From Gammaproteobacteria bacterium (GTDB taxonomy: Bacteria > Pseudomonadota > Gammaproteobacteria > Steroidobacterales > Steroidobacteraceae), in the NCBI GenBank assembly GCA_027366635.1, contig DAHXNE010000081.1, forward strand, positions 1 to 36,147: DNA of 36,147 bases, in the 5' to 3' direction. Under the pieces are notes generated by a model, which saw only the letters and a program-made list of their open reading frames with translations, was not told the origin of the DNA and did not search any database. Shown piece after piece: positions 7,663 to 19,908 of this stretch. Both the position numbers and the translations under genes were made by a program. Position 1 is the first letter of the stretch; every line of letters begins with the position of its first letter.

Positions 7663-9122
7663 TCGAGATCCTGATCAACGTCGGGCCGCGCGAGACGCGT
7701 GCCGCGCTCATCGAAGACGGAGTCGTTCAAGAGATCTTCATCGAGCATGTCGGCCGCGGCCGGCTGGTCAGCAATCTGTACAAGGGGCGCGTGACCCGCG
7801 TGCTGCCGGGCATGCAGGCGGCATTCGTGGACATCGGTCTTGAGCGAACCGCCTTTCTGCACGTCGATGACATCATCGGCGCGCCGCTCGAGGAGGCCGC
7901 GGCGGCGCCGGCCGCCGCCGCGATTGATGTGCGCCGTCTGATCAGCCCCGGCGAGGAACTGCTGGTGCAAGTCGTCAAGGACCCGATCGGCAGCAAGGGT
8001 GCGCGGCTGAGCACGTTCATCACTCTGCCGGCGCGCTACCTGGTGTACCTGCCCGCGGGCGAGGGCGTGGCCGTGTCGGCGAAGATCGATGATGAAGCCG
8101 AGCGCGTCCGGCTCAGGGCGCTGGTGTCCGAGTTGCGGGCAGGCGAGACCGGCGGCGGCTACATCCTGCGCACCGCCGCGCAGGGCGCCTCGGTCGAGGC
8201 GTTGCGCGAGGACATGGATTACCTCGAGCGGCTCTGGCAGCACGTGCGCGGGCGCGCTGCCGTAGCTGCGCCCGGCTCGGTGGTGCATGAGGATCTGCAT
8301 CTGGCGCTGCGGCTGTTGCGCGATGAACTGCCGCGGGGAGTCGGCGCGGTGCGGGTCGATTCCGCCGACACGTACCGCCGTATGAGCGCGTTCGCCGAGC
8401 AGTTCATGCCGGGGGCCTCGACCCGCATCGAGTTGTACGACGAGGCCCGGCCGATATTCGCTCTGCATGGTGTCGAGGACGAGATCAGCCGGGCGCTCGA
8501 GCGCAAGGTGATGCTCAAGTCCGGCGGGCATCTGGTGATCGACCAGACCGAGGCGATGACCACCATCGACGTCAACACCGGCGGCTACGTCGGTCACCGC
8601 AATCTGGAGGAAACCTGTTTCCGCACCAATCTCGAGGCGGCCGAAGTGATCGGCCGGCAGTTGCGCCTGCGCAATCTCGGCGGAATCATCATCATCGATT
8701 TCATCGACATGCAAGCCGAGGCGCACCGCCGCCAGATCCTCGCGGCGCTCGAGCGCTCGCTGGCCGGGGACCGGGCGCAGACGCGCATCGTCAACTTCTC
8801 GCCCCTGGGGCTGCTCGAGCTGACTCGCAAGCGCACCCGCGAGAGTCTGGCGCATCTGCTGTGCGAGCCGTGCCGGGCGTGCGAAGGGCGCGGATTCGTC
8901 AAGACGGCCGAGACGGTCTGCAACGAGATCTTCCGCGAGCTGCTGCGCCAGGAGCGCGCCGGCGGCGAGTTGCTGGTGCTGGCACATCAGACGGTGGTGG
9001 ACCGTCTGCTCGAGGCGGAATCGGCCACGCTCGCGGCGCTGCGCGCGCAGGTCGGACGCGCCGTACGGCTGCAGGTGGAGGCGCTGTACGGCGTCGATCA
9101 GTTCGATGTCGTGGCGCTGTGA
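7659..9122 (+). CDS. rng: Ribonuclease G
   Basis: RNase G is a single-strand endoribonuclease that trims the 5' end of 16S rRNA and degrades some mRNAs. The 487-residue product matches E. coli RNase G in length (489) and lacks the long C-terminal scaffold of RNase E. An S1 RNA-binding domain lies at about 37-125, containing an Ala-rich insertion near 78-90. The catalytic magnesium aspartates are in TTIDVNTGG (Asp304) and IIDFIDM (Asp347). A Zn-link-like CEPCRACEGRG follows at 402-411. The start ATG overlaps the maf stop. The nitrilase-family gene follows after 34 bp; the yhdP gene commonly found next to rng in other gammaproteobacteria is absent here. Confidence 0.95.
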   Translation: MIEILINVGPRETRAALIEDGVVQEIFIEHVGRGRLVSNLYKGRVTRVLPGMQAAFVDIGLERTAFLHVDDIIGAPLEEAAAAPAAAAIDVRRLISPGEELLVQVVKDPIGSKGARLSTFITLPARYLVYLPAGEGVAVSAKIDDEAERVRLRALVSELRAGETGGGYILRTAAQGASVEALREDMDYLERLWQHVRGRAAVAAPGSVVHEDLHLALRLLRDELPRGVGAVRVDSADTYRRMSAFAEQFMPGASTRIELYDEARPIFALHGVEDEISRALERKVMLKSGGHLVIDQTEAMTTIDVNTGGYVGHRNLEETCFRTNLEAAEVIGRQLRLRNLGGIIIIDFIDMQAEAHRRQILAALERSLAGDRAQTRIVNFSPLGLLELTRKRTRESLAHLLCEPCRACEGRGFVKTAETVCNEIFRELLRQERAGGELLVLAHQTVVDRLLEAESATLAALRAQVGRAVRLQVEALYGVDQFDVVAL

Positions 9123-9156
9123 GGCACGCGGCCGCCGGACGGAGTAGGCTTCTCTC

Positions 9157-10000
9157 ATGACCATGGTCGCCGCCCTGCAGATGAGTTCCGGGCCCGATGT
9201 GCGCGCCAATCTCGCCCAAGCGCGCGCGCTGCTCGAGGCGGCCGCCGCCCGTGGGGCGTGCTTGGCCGTTTTGCCGGAGAATTTCGCCTTCATGGGACTG
9301 CGCGACGCCGACAAGCGCGCCATCGGCGAGTCCGACGGCGCGGGCCCCATCCAGGACTTCCTGGCCGAGAGCGCCCGCCGGCTCCGGCTGTGGATCGTCG
9401 GCGGCACCGTGCCCCTGACCGGGGCCTGTGACGACCGCGTTGCGGCCGCGAGCCTGGTCTACGACGCAAGCGGCGCGCGGCGCGCCCGCTACGACAAGAT
9501 TCACTTGTTCGACGTGCGGCTGCCTGATCGATCCGAGAGTTACCGCGAGTCGGCGCATATCGCTCCCGGGACCGCCGTCGTGGTGCTCGACACGCCGGCC
9601 GGCCGGCTCGGGCTGTCGGTTTGTTATGATGTGCGCTTCGCGGAGCTGTACCGCGCCATGGCCGCGCGGGGCGCGCAGCTGTTCGCCGTGCCGGCGGCGT
9701 TTACCGCCGCGACCGGGCGTGCGCATTGGGAAGTGTTGCTGCGCGCCCGCGCCATCGAGAACCTCTGCGCGGTCATCGCCGCCGGGCAGTGGGGCTCGCA
9801 CCCCAACGGCCGGGAGACCTACGGCGACAGCCTGATCGCCGACCACTGGGGGCGCGTGCTCGCGCGCCTCCCGCACGACAGCGGTTGTGTCACGGCCGAC
9901 GTCGATTTGGAAGCCGAGCAGCGCGACCGCGAGAGCTTTCCGGCGCTACGCCATCGCGTGCTCGGCATGGAAACCGCCCGTACCCCGACGGAAAACGCCC

Positions 10001-10008
<8 letters not shown>
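9157..10008 (+). CDS. Nitrilase-superfamily amidase (Nit-type, likely deaminated glutathione amidase)
   Basis: A 283-residue carbon-nitrogen hydrolase with the full Glu-Lys-Cys catalytic set: PENF (Glu41), YDKIHLFDV (Lys114) and LSVCYDVRF (Cys156). The family cleaves amide bonds; proteins of this size with KIHLFDV and CYDVRF resemble the Nit1/omega-amidase branch, which repairs deaminated glutathione, but substrate cannot be settled from sequence. It is cytoplasmic (no signal peptide). It sits between rng and tldD, where many gammaproteobacteria carry the same type of gene, and overlaps the tldD start by 8 bp. The ATG at 9157 has GGAG about 13 bases upstream; a second ATG two codons later is also possible. 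Confidence 0.9.
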
Positions 10009-11452
<1,444 letters not shown>

Positions 11453-11454
11453 CC

Positions 11455-12900
11455 GTGTCTCGCGGGAGCGCTCCGGCCGTGGATCACGACGAGTTCCGCC
11501 GCTTCGGCCACCAGTTGATCGACTGGATCGCCGACTATCGGCGCGACTGCGCCGCGGGGGTGTTCCCGGTCGTGGCCCAGGTGGACCCCGGAGCGCTGCG
11601 CAGCCGCCTGCCGGCCGGTCCGCCGCTCGACCGGGAGCCGATGGAGGAGATTCTCGCGGACCTGTCGAGTCTGATCCTGCCGGCGTGTACGCATTGGCAG
11701 GATCCACGCTTCTTCGCGTACTTTCCGTCCAACAGCGCGCTTGCGGCCACGCTGGGCGATTTCGCGAGCACGGGGTTGGCGCAGCTCGGCCTGAACTGGC
11801 AGGCGAGCCCGGCGTTGACCGAGCTCGAGGAGGTGGTCAGCGACTGGATGCGCCAGATGATGGGGCTTGCGCCGGGATGGAGCGGCGTCATCCAGGATAC
11901 CGCCTCGTCCGCGACGCTGGTCGCGCTCCTGTGTGCGCGCGAGCGCGCAACGGACTACGGTGCCGCGCGCGGGGGCTTGCAGGCGAGCACGGCACCGCTC
12001 ACGGTTTACGTGTCGAGTCAAAGCCACAGCTCGGTCGAGAAGGCGGCGCTGTTGGCGGGGTTCGGACGCGACAACGTGCGAGTGGTGCCGGTGGACGAGC
12101 AGTATCAAATGCGCCCGGATGCGTTGCGCGCCGCAGTCGAGGATGATGTGCGCCGGGGTGCGCGCCCCTGCGCGCTCGTCGGCACCGTCGGCTCTACGGC
12201 AACCACCGCCATCGACCCGCTGTCGGATCTGGCGGCCGTTGCGCAAACCCATCATCTCTGGCTGCACGTCGATGCGGCCATGGGCGGCTCGGCCATGATC
12301 CTGCCTGAATGCCGCCCGCTGTGGCAGGGCGTCGAAGCCGCTGACTCGCTGGTTGTCAATGCGCACAAGTGGCTGGGCGCTTCCTTCGACTGCTCGCTGT
12401 ACTACGTGCGTGATCCGCAGCATCTGATTCGCGTGATGTCGAGCAGCCCGAGCTACCTGCGCACGGCCGCGGACGAGCACGTGAAGAATCTTCGCGACTG
12501 GGGCATCCCGCTCGGGCGGCGCTTTCGGGCCCTGAAGCTGTGGTTTCTGATCCGGGAGCAGGGCGTGAGCGGGCTTGCGACCCGCCTGCGGCGCGATTTG
12601 GCCCATACCCGATGGTTTGCCGATCGCATCGATGCGGCAACGCACTGGCGGCGGCTCGTTCCCGCCCCGCTGCAGACCGTCTGCGTGCGTCATGAGCCGC
12701 CCGGTCTGACCGGCGACGCGCTCGATCGGCACACCCTGGCTTGGGTCCGTCACATCAACGAGTCCGGACAGGCCTACCTGACCCCGGCAATGCTCGACGG
12801 CCGGTGGATGGTGCGCGTCTCGTTCGGAGTGGAAGGTACGGAGCGCCGCCACGTCGAGGCGCTGTGGGCGCTGATGCAGGCGGCGGCAAAGGCTGACTGA
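11455..12900 (+). CDS. PLP-dependent group II decarboxylase (aromatic-L-amino-acid decarboxylase-like)
   Basis: A 481-residue fold-type I PLP enzyme. The cofactor Lys is in VVNAHKWLG (Lys305), the pyridine-nitrogen Asp in HVDAAMGG (Asp273), and the ring-stacking His in SSQSHSSVEKAA (His191), with the FDCSLYYVR block after the Lys as in aromatic amino acid decarboxylases. The N-terminal three-helix segment (DEFRRFGHQLIDWIADYRR) and HWQDPRFFAYFPSN also match that family. The usual NPHKW is NAHKW here. The product would be an amine, for example from Tyr, Trp or DOPA, but substrate is unknown. Start: GTG 11455, 2 bp after tldD; a GTG at 11479 has a better-spaced GGGAG and is a fair alternative. 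Its place behind tldD is unusual and suggests co-transcription. Confidence 0.88.
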   Translation: MSRGSAPAVDHDEFRRFGHQLIDWIADYRRDCAAGVFPVVAQVDPGALRSRLPAGPPLDREPMEEILADLSSLILPACTHWQDPRFFAYFPSNSALAATLGDFASTGLAQLGLNWQASPALTELEEVVSDWMRQMMGLAPGWSGVIQDTASSATLVALLCARERATDYGAARGGLQASTAPLTVYVSSQSHSSVEKAALLAGFGRDNVRVVPVDEQYQMRPDALRAAVEDDVRRGARPCALVGTVGSTATTAIDPLSDLAAVAQTHHLWLHVDAAMGGSAMILPECRPLWQGVEAADSLVVNAHKWLGASFDCSLYYVRDPQHLIRVMSSSPSYLRTAADEHVKNLRDWGIPLGRRFRALKLWFLIREQGVSGLATRLRRDLAHTRWFADRIDAATHWRRLVPAPLQTVCVRHEPPGLTGDALDRHTLAWVRHINESGQAYLTPAMLDGRWMVRVSFGVEGTERRHVEALWALMQAAAKAD

Positions 12901-12936
12901 GCCGCACCCGGTTTGTCTCCCGAGGCTCAGCGCCAA

Positions 12937-13167
12937 TCAGGCGTTCAAGTCGGGGATCAACTCGCTCTCGAGCCGGGTGATCTGGTCCTTCAGGATCAGC
13001 TTGCGCTTCTTCAGGCGCTTCAGCTGCAGCTCATCGATGTGCAGATCGAGCGACAGCCGGCCGATCACCTCGTCCAGGTCGCGATGCGCGATGCGCAGCT
13101 GCCGCAGCTTCTCCATGTTGCGGAACAGCTCGCGATCGATGTTGTCTTCGGTTTCAATATCCGTCAT
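12937..13167 (-). CDS. DUF465 (YdcH-family) small coiled-coil protein
   Basis: A 76-residue protein that is almost wholly charged helix: it opens MTDIETEDNIDRELFRNMEKL and contains ELQLKRLKKRKLILKDQITRLE, the Lys/Arg-rich block that defines DUF465/YdcH. The heptad pattern suggests a coiled-coil dimer in the cytoplasm. Function of the family is not established. It is convergent with the decarboxylase gene (36 bp between stops) and lies 104 bp downstream of rhlB on the same strand, a gap with no other gene. Confidence 0.88.
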   Translation of the reverse strand: MTDIETEDNIDRELFRNMEKLRQLRIAHRDLDEVIGRLSLDLHIDELQLKRLKKRKLILKDQITRLESELIPDLNA

Positions 13168-13271
13168 GACGTCGTGCGGCCGAAAATTCCAGCGGCAGCG
13201 CGCCGGCCTGCGTCCCGCGCTGCCCGTCCGTATCGGCCGCTATCATACCCCCGGGTTGCGGCGGCGGCGGG

Positions 13272-14579
13272 CTATCCCGGGCGATGTGGTTTGTGCCGTC
13301 CACGCCCGCCCGCCCCGCCGCTGCGCGCCGGCCGGGGCGGGGGTGTGTGGCTGCGACGCGAGCCGCGCCGGTGCTCCGGCTGCATTTTGGGCTGAGTGAG
13401 CCCGCCGGCCAGCAGGTCCGCGCAGATCGGCGCGGACGGTATCTTGTAGCCGATATATTGCTCGATCTCCGGCAGTCCGACCGCATATTCCTCGCAGGCG
13501 AAGCTGATGGCATCGCCTTCGGCGCCGGCGCGCGCGGTGCGCCCGATGCGATGCACATAGTCGGGCGCGTCCTGTGGCAGGTCGAAATTGAAGACGTGAC
13601 TGACCTCCGGGATATGCAGCCCGCGCGAGGCGACGTCGGTGGCGATCAGCACCGCGAGATCGCCGTTGTGGAAGTCACGCAGGAAACGCAGCCGTTTGGC
13701 CTGCGGCACGTCGCCCGAGAGCGCCTGGGCGTGAAATCCATTCGCCCCGAGCACGGCCTCGAGGCGCTCGGCCATCCGCTTGGTGTTGACGAAGATCATG
13801 GTGCGGTGCGCCTCGGCCTGGCGCAGCAGCCCGATCAACAGCGGGATCTTCTCCTCCATCGCCGGGTAATACATGATCTGCCGGACTCCCTCGACAGTCT
13901 TCCTGTCCGGCTCGATGCGCACCAGTTCCGGGTTGTTCATGTGCTCGTAAGCGAGCTCCAGCACCCGATATGACAGCGTTGCGGAAAACAACATTGACTG
14001 GCGCCGCTCCGGATGCGGCAGCCGGCGCAGCAGGTAGCGGATATCGGCGATGAAGCCGAGGTCGAACATCCGGTCCGCCTCATCGAGCACCAGCGTCTGG
14101 ACGTGTTTGAGGTCGTAGACGTGCTGCTTGTAATAGTCGATCAGCCGTCCCGGCGTGCCGATCAGTACGTCGATGCCTGCCTCGAGCGTGCGCCGCTGCT
14201 TCTCGTAGTCGATGCCGCCGTACACCACGGCGTGCTTCAGGCCGCTGTGCTGGCCGAGGATTTCCGCATCGTGATGGATCTGCACCGCGAGCTCGCGGGT
14301 CGGGGCGACGATCAGGGCGCGAACCGAAGTGGCGGTTCGTCCGGGGGGGGGCGTGCGCGTGAGCAGGGTTTGGTACAGGGCGACCAGGAACGCGGCTGTC
14401 TTGCCGGTGCCGGTCTGGGCCTGCCCGGCGACGTCGCGGCCGGTGAGGGCGATCGGCAGGGTCTGTGCTTGTATCGGCGTGCAGCGAGTGAAGCCGGCTT
14501 CACGAATGCCAGCGAGCAGCGGCGGGGCGAGTCCGAAACTCTCGAAGGTCGTGCTGATGTGAGGAGTGGGTTCGTTCAT
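13272..14579 (-). CDS. rhlB: DEAD-box ATP-dependent RNA helicase RhlB
   Basis: RhlB unwinds RNA and in gammaproteobacteria assists RNase E in mRNA decay. The 435-residue product contains the Q motif [14 protein letters not shown] (29-42), motif I AQTGTGKT (54-61), PTRELA (93-98), TPGRL (142-146), DEAD (166-169), SAT (199-201) and the C-terminal [10 protein letters not shown]. The tail after about residue 385 is a Pro/Arg/Gly-rich basic extension, likely RNA-binding. GGGAG sits 6 bases before the ATG. The divergent arrangement with trxA-rho is conserved in gammaproteobacteria and supports the RhlB assignment. Codons 77-79 (CCC three times) form a C9 tract (14343-14351), a possible slippage point. 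Confidence 0.95.
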   Translation of the reverse strand: MNEPTPHISTTFESFGLAPPLLAGIREAGFTRCTPIQAQTLPIALTGRDVAGQAQTGTGKTAAFLVALYQTLLTRTPPPGRTATSVRALIVAPTRELAVQIHHDAEILGQHSGLKHAVVYGGIDYEKQRRTLEAGIDVLIGTPGRLIDYYKQHVYDLKHVQTLVLDEADRMFDLGFIADIRYLLRRLPHPERRQSMLFSATLSYRVLELAYEHMNNPELVRIEPDRKTVEGVRQIMYYPAMEEKIPLLIGLLRQAEAHRTMIFVNTKRMAERLEAVLGANGFHAQALSGDVPQAKRLRFLRDFHNGDLAVLIATDVASRGLHIPEVSHVFNFDLPQDAPDYVHRIGRTARAGAEGDAISFACEEYAVGLPEIEQYIGYKIPSAPICADLLAGGLTQPKMQPEHRRGSRRSHTPPPRPARSGGAGGRGRHKPHRPG

Positions 14580-15103
14580 CGATTCTCCCGCGTGCGCCGC
14601 GTCCGCCCGAACCCCGGGGGAAGGCGCCGCTGATGCATTCGTGGTATCATTTCACTGTTTGCTCGCATACTACACGACGCCGCGTCCTTGGCGCGCGGTA
14701 TGGCATGGTCTGGCCTGGGCGTGCGACGCCGAGACCGTGGCGGGGCGGGCGGCCGCCGAATTGCGCCGGCCGCGCGGATTGCCGGGCATCCGGGGTGCTG
14801 ATGGCCGCGGCACCGGCCCCGGGTGTTGCGCCGAAGCTCGCGAGGCTCTTGCAAAAACACTCTGAAAGGGCTAAAACACCCCTAGTGGGCGGGCCATCCG
14901 GTCCGCGCCTGCCGGCCCATGAGGGCATTCCAAGCAGGCACCATTCTAATTGAACCAAGCTCGGTACCTCATTACTTCACGAGTTAGTGTAACCGTTTGA
15001 CGGGCATTTCCGGCAGGCGCGCTCTTCAGCCCGCCACCCGGCCTCGATAACCCTTCGCTTATCCCGATATCAAAGACTCTGCCTTCGACGGAGGTTGACC
15101 CGC
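14580..15103. other. Long intergenic region between divergent rhlB and trxA
   Basis: About 520 bp without a supported gene. A frame at 14633-14953 (plus) is open but its product is not protein-like. The stretch 14940-15000 is clearly richer in A/T than its surroundings and holds TCTAAT (14945-14950) and TTGAAC (14950-14955), so the trxA-rho promoter is probably here, though I cannot pair -35 and -10 boxes with confidence. Close to trxA there is a small dyad GATAA-N8-TTATC (15046-15063) in the expected leader. The rhlB promoter should lie near 14640-14700, where the minus strand shows TAGTAT. Confidence 0.4.
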
Positions 15104-15429
15104 GTGAGCAATCCGCACATTGTCCATACCACAGACGCCACATTTACGCAGGATGTCCTGCAGTCCGATAAGCCGGTGCTGCTCGATTTCTGGGCGGAAT
15201 GGTGTGGTCCATGCAAGATGATCGCCCCGATACTCGAGGAGATCGCTGGCGAATACGGCGAGCGCGTGACGATCGCCAAGCTCAACATCGACGAGAATCC
15301 GCACACTCCGCCGAAGTACGGCATCCGCGGCATTCCGACCCTGATTCTGTTCAAGAACGGCGCGGTCGAGGCCCAGAAAGTCGGCGCCGTGTCCAAGTCG
15401 CAACTGTCGGCATTCCTGGAAACCAATCT

Positions 15430-15433
<4 letters not shown>
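15104..15433 (+). CDS. trxA: Thioredoxin 1
   Basis: Thioredoxin reduces protein disulfides in the cytoplasm. The 109-residue product is nearly superimposable on E. coli Trx[17 protein letters not shown] with the redox pair Cys34/Cys37, AKLNIDENP, the cis-proline loop [15 protein letters not shown] and VGAVSKSQL. The start is GTG 15104, with GGAGG (15090-15094) ending 9 bases upstream; the in-frame TTG at 15095 lies directly against that ribosome site and is rejected. Its TGA overlaps the GTG of the long form of rho. The trxA-rho order is the standard gammaproteobacterial one. Reduced thioredoxin is also the electron donor for DsbD, encoded in this window. Confidence 0.97.
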
Positions 15434-16878
<1,445 letters not shown>

Positions 16879-16952
16879 GCGTGTGTGCGCGCGGCGCCGC
16901 ATAAAGGTTCCGTCGCGTTCGATCTCTCACTCGCGGTGTCCGGATTCCGGTC

Positions 16953-16985
16953 CTCCGCTACTGTGTAACAACACAGGAATCGGAG
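16953..16985. other. Stem-loop between convergent rho and purD
   Basis: CTGTGT-AACA-ACACAG (16961-16976) is a perfect 6-bp stem, enclosed by a second pair CTCCG (16953-16957) and CGGAG (16981-16985) around an internal loop. It lies in the 150-bp gap between the rho and purD stop codons. No T-run follows on either strand, so it is at best a non-canonical bidirectional terminator or an RNA-stabilising 3' hairpin. Confidence 0.4.
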
Positions 16986-17028
16986 CCGAAAGCTCAGCTC
17001 GAACGGCGCAGAACCCCGGGCGGGCGGC

Positions 17029-18324
17029 TCAGCTGCGCCGTTCGCGCTCGATCGCGCGGTAGCCGATATCCCGCCGGTAGCGCATGTCCGGCCAGTGGAT
17101 GACCTCGACGAGCCCGTAGGCGGTGCGCTGCGCCGCCGATACGGAATCGCCGAGCCCGACCGCGCACAGCACGCGGCCGCCGTCGGTCAGCACCGCGTCA
17201 TCCTCGAGCCGCGTCGCCGCATGGAAGACCTTGCCGTCGCCGGCCGCAAGCCCTGCGGCGCGCTCCAGCCCCTCGATCCGATCGCCCTTGCGCACCTCAT
17301 CGGGATAGCCGCCGGCCGCCAGCACCACGCCGAGCGCGGCCCTCGGGTCCCATTCAACGTTCAGCGTATCGAGGCGGCCGGCGAGCGCCGCCTCGCACAG
17401 CACCGTCAGGTCGGTGCGCAGACGGCTCAGCACCGGCTGGGTCTCCGGGTCGCCGAACCGGCAGTTGAATTCGAGCACGTTGGGTGTGCCGTCCTCTGCG
17501 ATCATCAACCCGGCGTAGAGAAATCCCGTGTAGGGCGTGCCGTCGGCGGCCAGGCCCGCGAGGGTCGGCTCGATCACCTCGCGCATGATGCGCGCATGCA
17601 GTTCCGGCGTGACCCGCGGCGCCGGCGAGTACGCACCCATGCCGCCGGTGTTAGGTCCCCGGTCGCCGTCATCGCGCCGCTTGTGGTCCTGCGAGGTGGC
17701 CAGGGGCAACACATGGTGTCCGTCGGCCATCACGATGAAGCTGACTTCCTCGCCGCGCAGAAACTCCTCGACGACGACTCGCTCGCCGGCGGTGCCGAAA
17801 CGGCCGGCGAACATGCTGCCGATCGCCGTGCGCGCCTGATCGCGCGTCTCGGCGATGATCACGCCCTTGCCGGCCGCGAGTCCGCTGGCTTTGATGACGA
17901 TGGGCAGGGGCTGGTGCTCGAGCCAGGCCGGATCGTAGTCCTGGCGGGTAAAGGTGCGCGAGCGCGCCGTCGGAATACCGTGGCGCTCGAGGAAGTCCTT
18001 GGTATACGCCTTGGAGCCTTCGAGGCGCGCCGCCGGTCGGGTCGGTCCGAAGCAGGGCAGTCCGGCGGCCTGGAAGGCATCGACTATTCCGGCCACGAGC
18101 GGGCCCTCGGGTCCGACGATGGTGAGCTGAACGGCCTCACGCCGCGCGAGATCGACGAGCGAGGGGATGTCCTCGGCGGCGATGGGCACGTTGCGGCACC
18201 TCGGCTCGAGCGCGGTGCCGGCATTGCCGGGCGCGATCAGTACCTCCCGCACACGCTCGGAGAGGGCGCATTTCCACGCGAGCGCGTGCTCACGCCCGCC
18301 CGAGCCGATGATCAGGACTTTCAT
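17029..18324 (-). CDS. purD: Phosphoribosylamine-glycine ligase (GARS)
   Basis: PurD joins glycine to phosphoribosylamine with ATP, the second step of purine synthesis. The 431-residue product has the N-terminal MKVLIIGSGGREHAL, GPEGPLVAGI, the ATP-grasp segment VIKASGLAAGKGV, the TSQDHKRRDDGDRGPNTGG loop and the magnesium-binding VLEFNCRFGDPETQ block, all typical of GARS. Length agrees with E. coli (429). It is the last gene of the long minus-strand series, starting 6 bp after purH, and is convergent with rho. Confidence 0.97.
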   Translation of the reverse strand: MKVLIIGSGGREHALAWKCALSERVREVLIAPGNAGTALEPRCRNVPIAAEDIPSLVDLARREAVQLTIVGPEGPLVAGIVDAFQAAGLPCFGPTRPAARLEGSKAYTKDFLERHGIPTARSRTFTRQDYDPAWLEHQPLPIVIKASGLAAGKGVIIAETRDQARTAIGSMFAGRFGTAGERVVVEEFLRGEEVSFIVMADGHHVLPLATSQDHKRRDDGDRGPNTGGMGAYSPAPRVTPELHARIMREVIEPTLAGLAADGTPYTGFLYAGLMIAEDGTPNVLEFNCRFGDPETQPVLSRLRTDLTVLCEAALAGRLDTLNVEWDPRAALGVVLAAGGYPDEVRKGDRIEGLERAAGLAAGDGKVFHAATRLEDDAVLTDGGRVLCAVGLGDSVSAAQRTAYGLVEVIHWPDMRYRRDIGYRAIERERRS

Positions 18325-18330
18325 GGCCGC

Positions 18331-19899
18331 TCAGTGCCGGAAATGCCGCACGCCGGTGAACACCATGGCGATGTCGTGCTCGTCGGCCGCGGCGATGACC
18401 TCGGCGTCGTTACGCGATCCGCCGGGCTGGATCACCGCCCGAACGCCCTGCTGTGCCGCCACGTCCACCCCGTCGCGAAACGGAAAGAACGCATCCGACG
18501 CCATGACCGCGCCCTCGACCGGCAGCTGCGCGTCGGCCGCCTTCAGGGCGGCGATCCGGCTCGAGTACACGCGGCTCATCTGGCCGGCGCCGACGCCGAT
18601 CGTCGCTTGCTCGCGCGCCAGTACGATGGCGTTCGACTTGACGAACTTCGCCACCCGCCAGGCGAACAGCAAGTCGGTGACCTCAGCCTGGGTCGGCCTG
18701 CGGCGCGTGACCACTTTCAGCTCCGCCGCGCTCAGCTGCGCCGTATCGCGAGTCTGCACCAGCAGTCCGCCGAGAACACTGCGGTATTCCAGCGCATCTG
18801 CGGCGCGCTGGGCGAGCTCGCCGAGCGCCAGGACCCGCACGTTCGGCTTGGCGGCGAGCAATGCGGCGGCCGGGGCCTCGACGGCGGGCGCGGCGATGAC
18901 TTCCACGAATTGATTGGCGGTGATGGCGCGAGCCGTGGCCGCGTCGAGCGGCCGGTTGCACGCGATGATGCCGCCGAAAGCGGATGTCGGATCGGTGCGG
19001 TAGGCGCGCTCATAGGCCACAACGAGCGCCGGCGCGAGCGCCACGCCGCACGGATTGGCGTGTTTGACGATCACGCAGGCCGGCTCGTCGAACTGGCGCA
19101 CGCACGCCATGGCCGTGTCGGCGTCGGCAATATTGTTGAACGATAGCTCCTTGCCCTGCAGCAGCCGCGCGTCGGCGAGGCCCGTGCCCTCCAGAGGGTC
19201 GCGGTACAGCGCGGCGCGCTGTTGGGGATTCTCCCCGTAGCGCAGGTCGCAGGCCTTGTCGAACACCAGCGGCAGTGTCGCCGGCAAACCCTGAACGCCC
19301 TGGTGGCGGCGGCTCAGATACGCCGCCACCATGGCATCGTAGCGGGCCGTATGCGCGAACACCTTGGCCGCCAGATGGGCCCGCGTCGCCGCATCGATGC
19401 AACCTGCGTGCGCATCGAGCTCGCCGATCAGGGCGGGGTAGTCGGCCGGATCGACCGCCACGGCCACGGACTCGTGATTCTTCGCGGCCGCGCGCAGCAT
19501 GGCCGGCCCGCCGATGTCGATGTTCTCGATCGCCTCTTCATAGCTGCAGTGCGGCCGCGCCACCGTCTCCGCAAACGGATACAGGTTGACGACCAGCAGA
19601 TCGATCGGCTCGATGCCGTGCAGCTGCATGACCGCCTCGTCGCTGCCACGCCGCCCGAGCAGGCCGCCATGGATTTTCGGGTGCAGCGTCTTCAGGCGCC
19701 CGTCCATGATTTCCGGGAAGCCGGTGTGGTCCGACACTTCACGGACCGCCAAACCCTCGGTGGCTAGCAGGCGCGCCGTGCCGCCGGTGGAGAGCATTTC
19801 CACCCCGCGCGCCGCCAGCGCGCGCGCCAAGTCGACCACGCCGGTCTTGTCGGAAACGGAAAGCAAAGCCCGCCGGACGGGCCGCAGCGTCGGTTGCAT
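18331..19899 (-). CDS. purH: Bifunctional AICAR transformylase / IMP cyclohydrolase
   Basis: PurH carries out the last two steps of IMP synthesis: formylation of AICAR, then ring closure. The 522-residue protein (E. coli 529) has the N-terminal IMP cyclohydrolase domain, with [24 protein letters not shown] and [17 protein letters not shown] (65-81), and a C-terminal transformylase domain with the catalytic KHANPCG (Lys279, His280) and the family stretches [14 protein letters not shown] and GGSRND near the end. It lies between fis (9 bp upstream) and purD (6 bp downstream), so purine synthesis is linked to the dusB-fis unit, an arrangement different from E. coli, where purHD is separate. Confidence 0.97.
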   Translation of the reverse strand: MQPTLRPVRRALLSVSDKTGVVDLARALAARGVEMLSTGGTARLLATEGLAVREVSDHTGFPEIMDGRLKTLHPKIHGGLLGRRGSDEAVMQLHGIEPIDLLVVNLYPFAETVARPHCSYEEAIENIDIGGPAMLRAAAKNHESVAVAVDPADYPALIGELDAHAGCIDAATRAHLAAKVFAHTARYDAMVAAYLSRRHQGVQGLPATLPLVFDKACDLRYGENPQQRAALYRDPLEGTGLADARLLQGKELSFNNIADADTAMACVRQFDEPACVIVKHANPCGVALAPALVVAYERAYRTDPTSAFGGIIACNRPLDAATARAITANQFVEVIAAPAVEAPAAALLAAKPNVRVLALGELAQRAADALEYRSVLGGLLVQTRDTAQLSAAELKVVTRRRPTQAEVTDLLFAWRVAKFVKSNAIVLAREQATIGVGAGQMSRVYSSRIAALKAADAQLPVEGAVMASDAFFPFRDGVDVAAQQGVRAVIQPGGSRNDAEVIAAADEHDIAMVFTGVRHFRH

Positions 19900-19908
19900 C
19901 GCGGCCGG

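Noticed and set aside
7638-9407. Long minus-strand frame of 589 codons opposite rng and the amidase gene
   Set aside because: It spans two well-supported genes in antisense and has no recognisable domains.
14633-14953. Open frame in the rhlB-trxA gap
   Set aside because: Composition and lack of a ribosome site or motif make a gene unlikely; kept only as non-coding gap.
17095-19146. Long open frame of 683 codons on the plus strand
   Set aside because: It is antisense to purD and purH, both of which match their families along the full length; long antisense frames are expected in GC-rich DNA.
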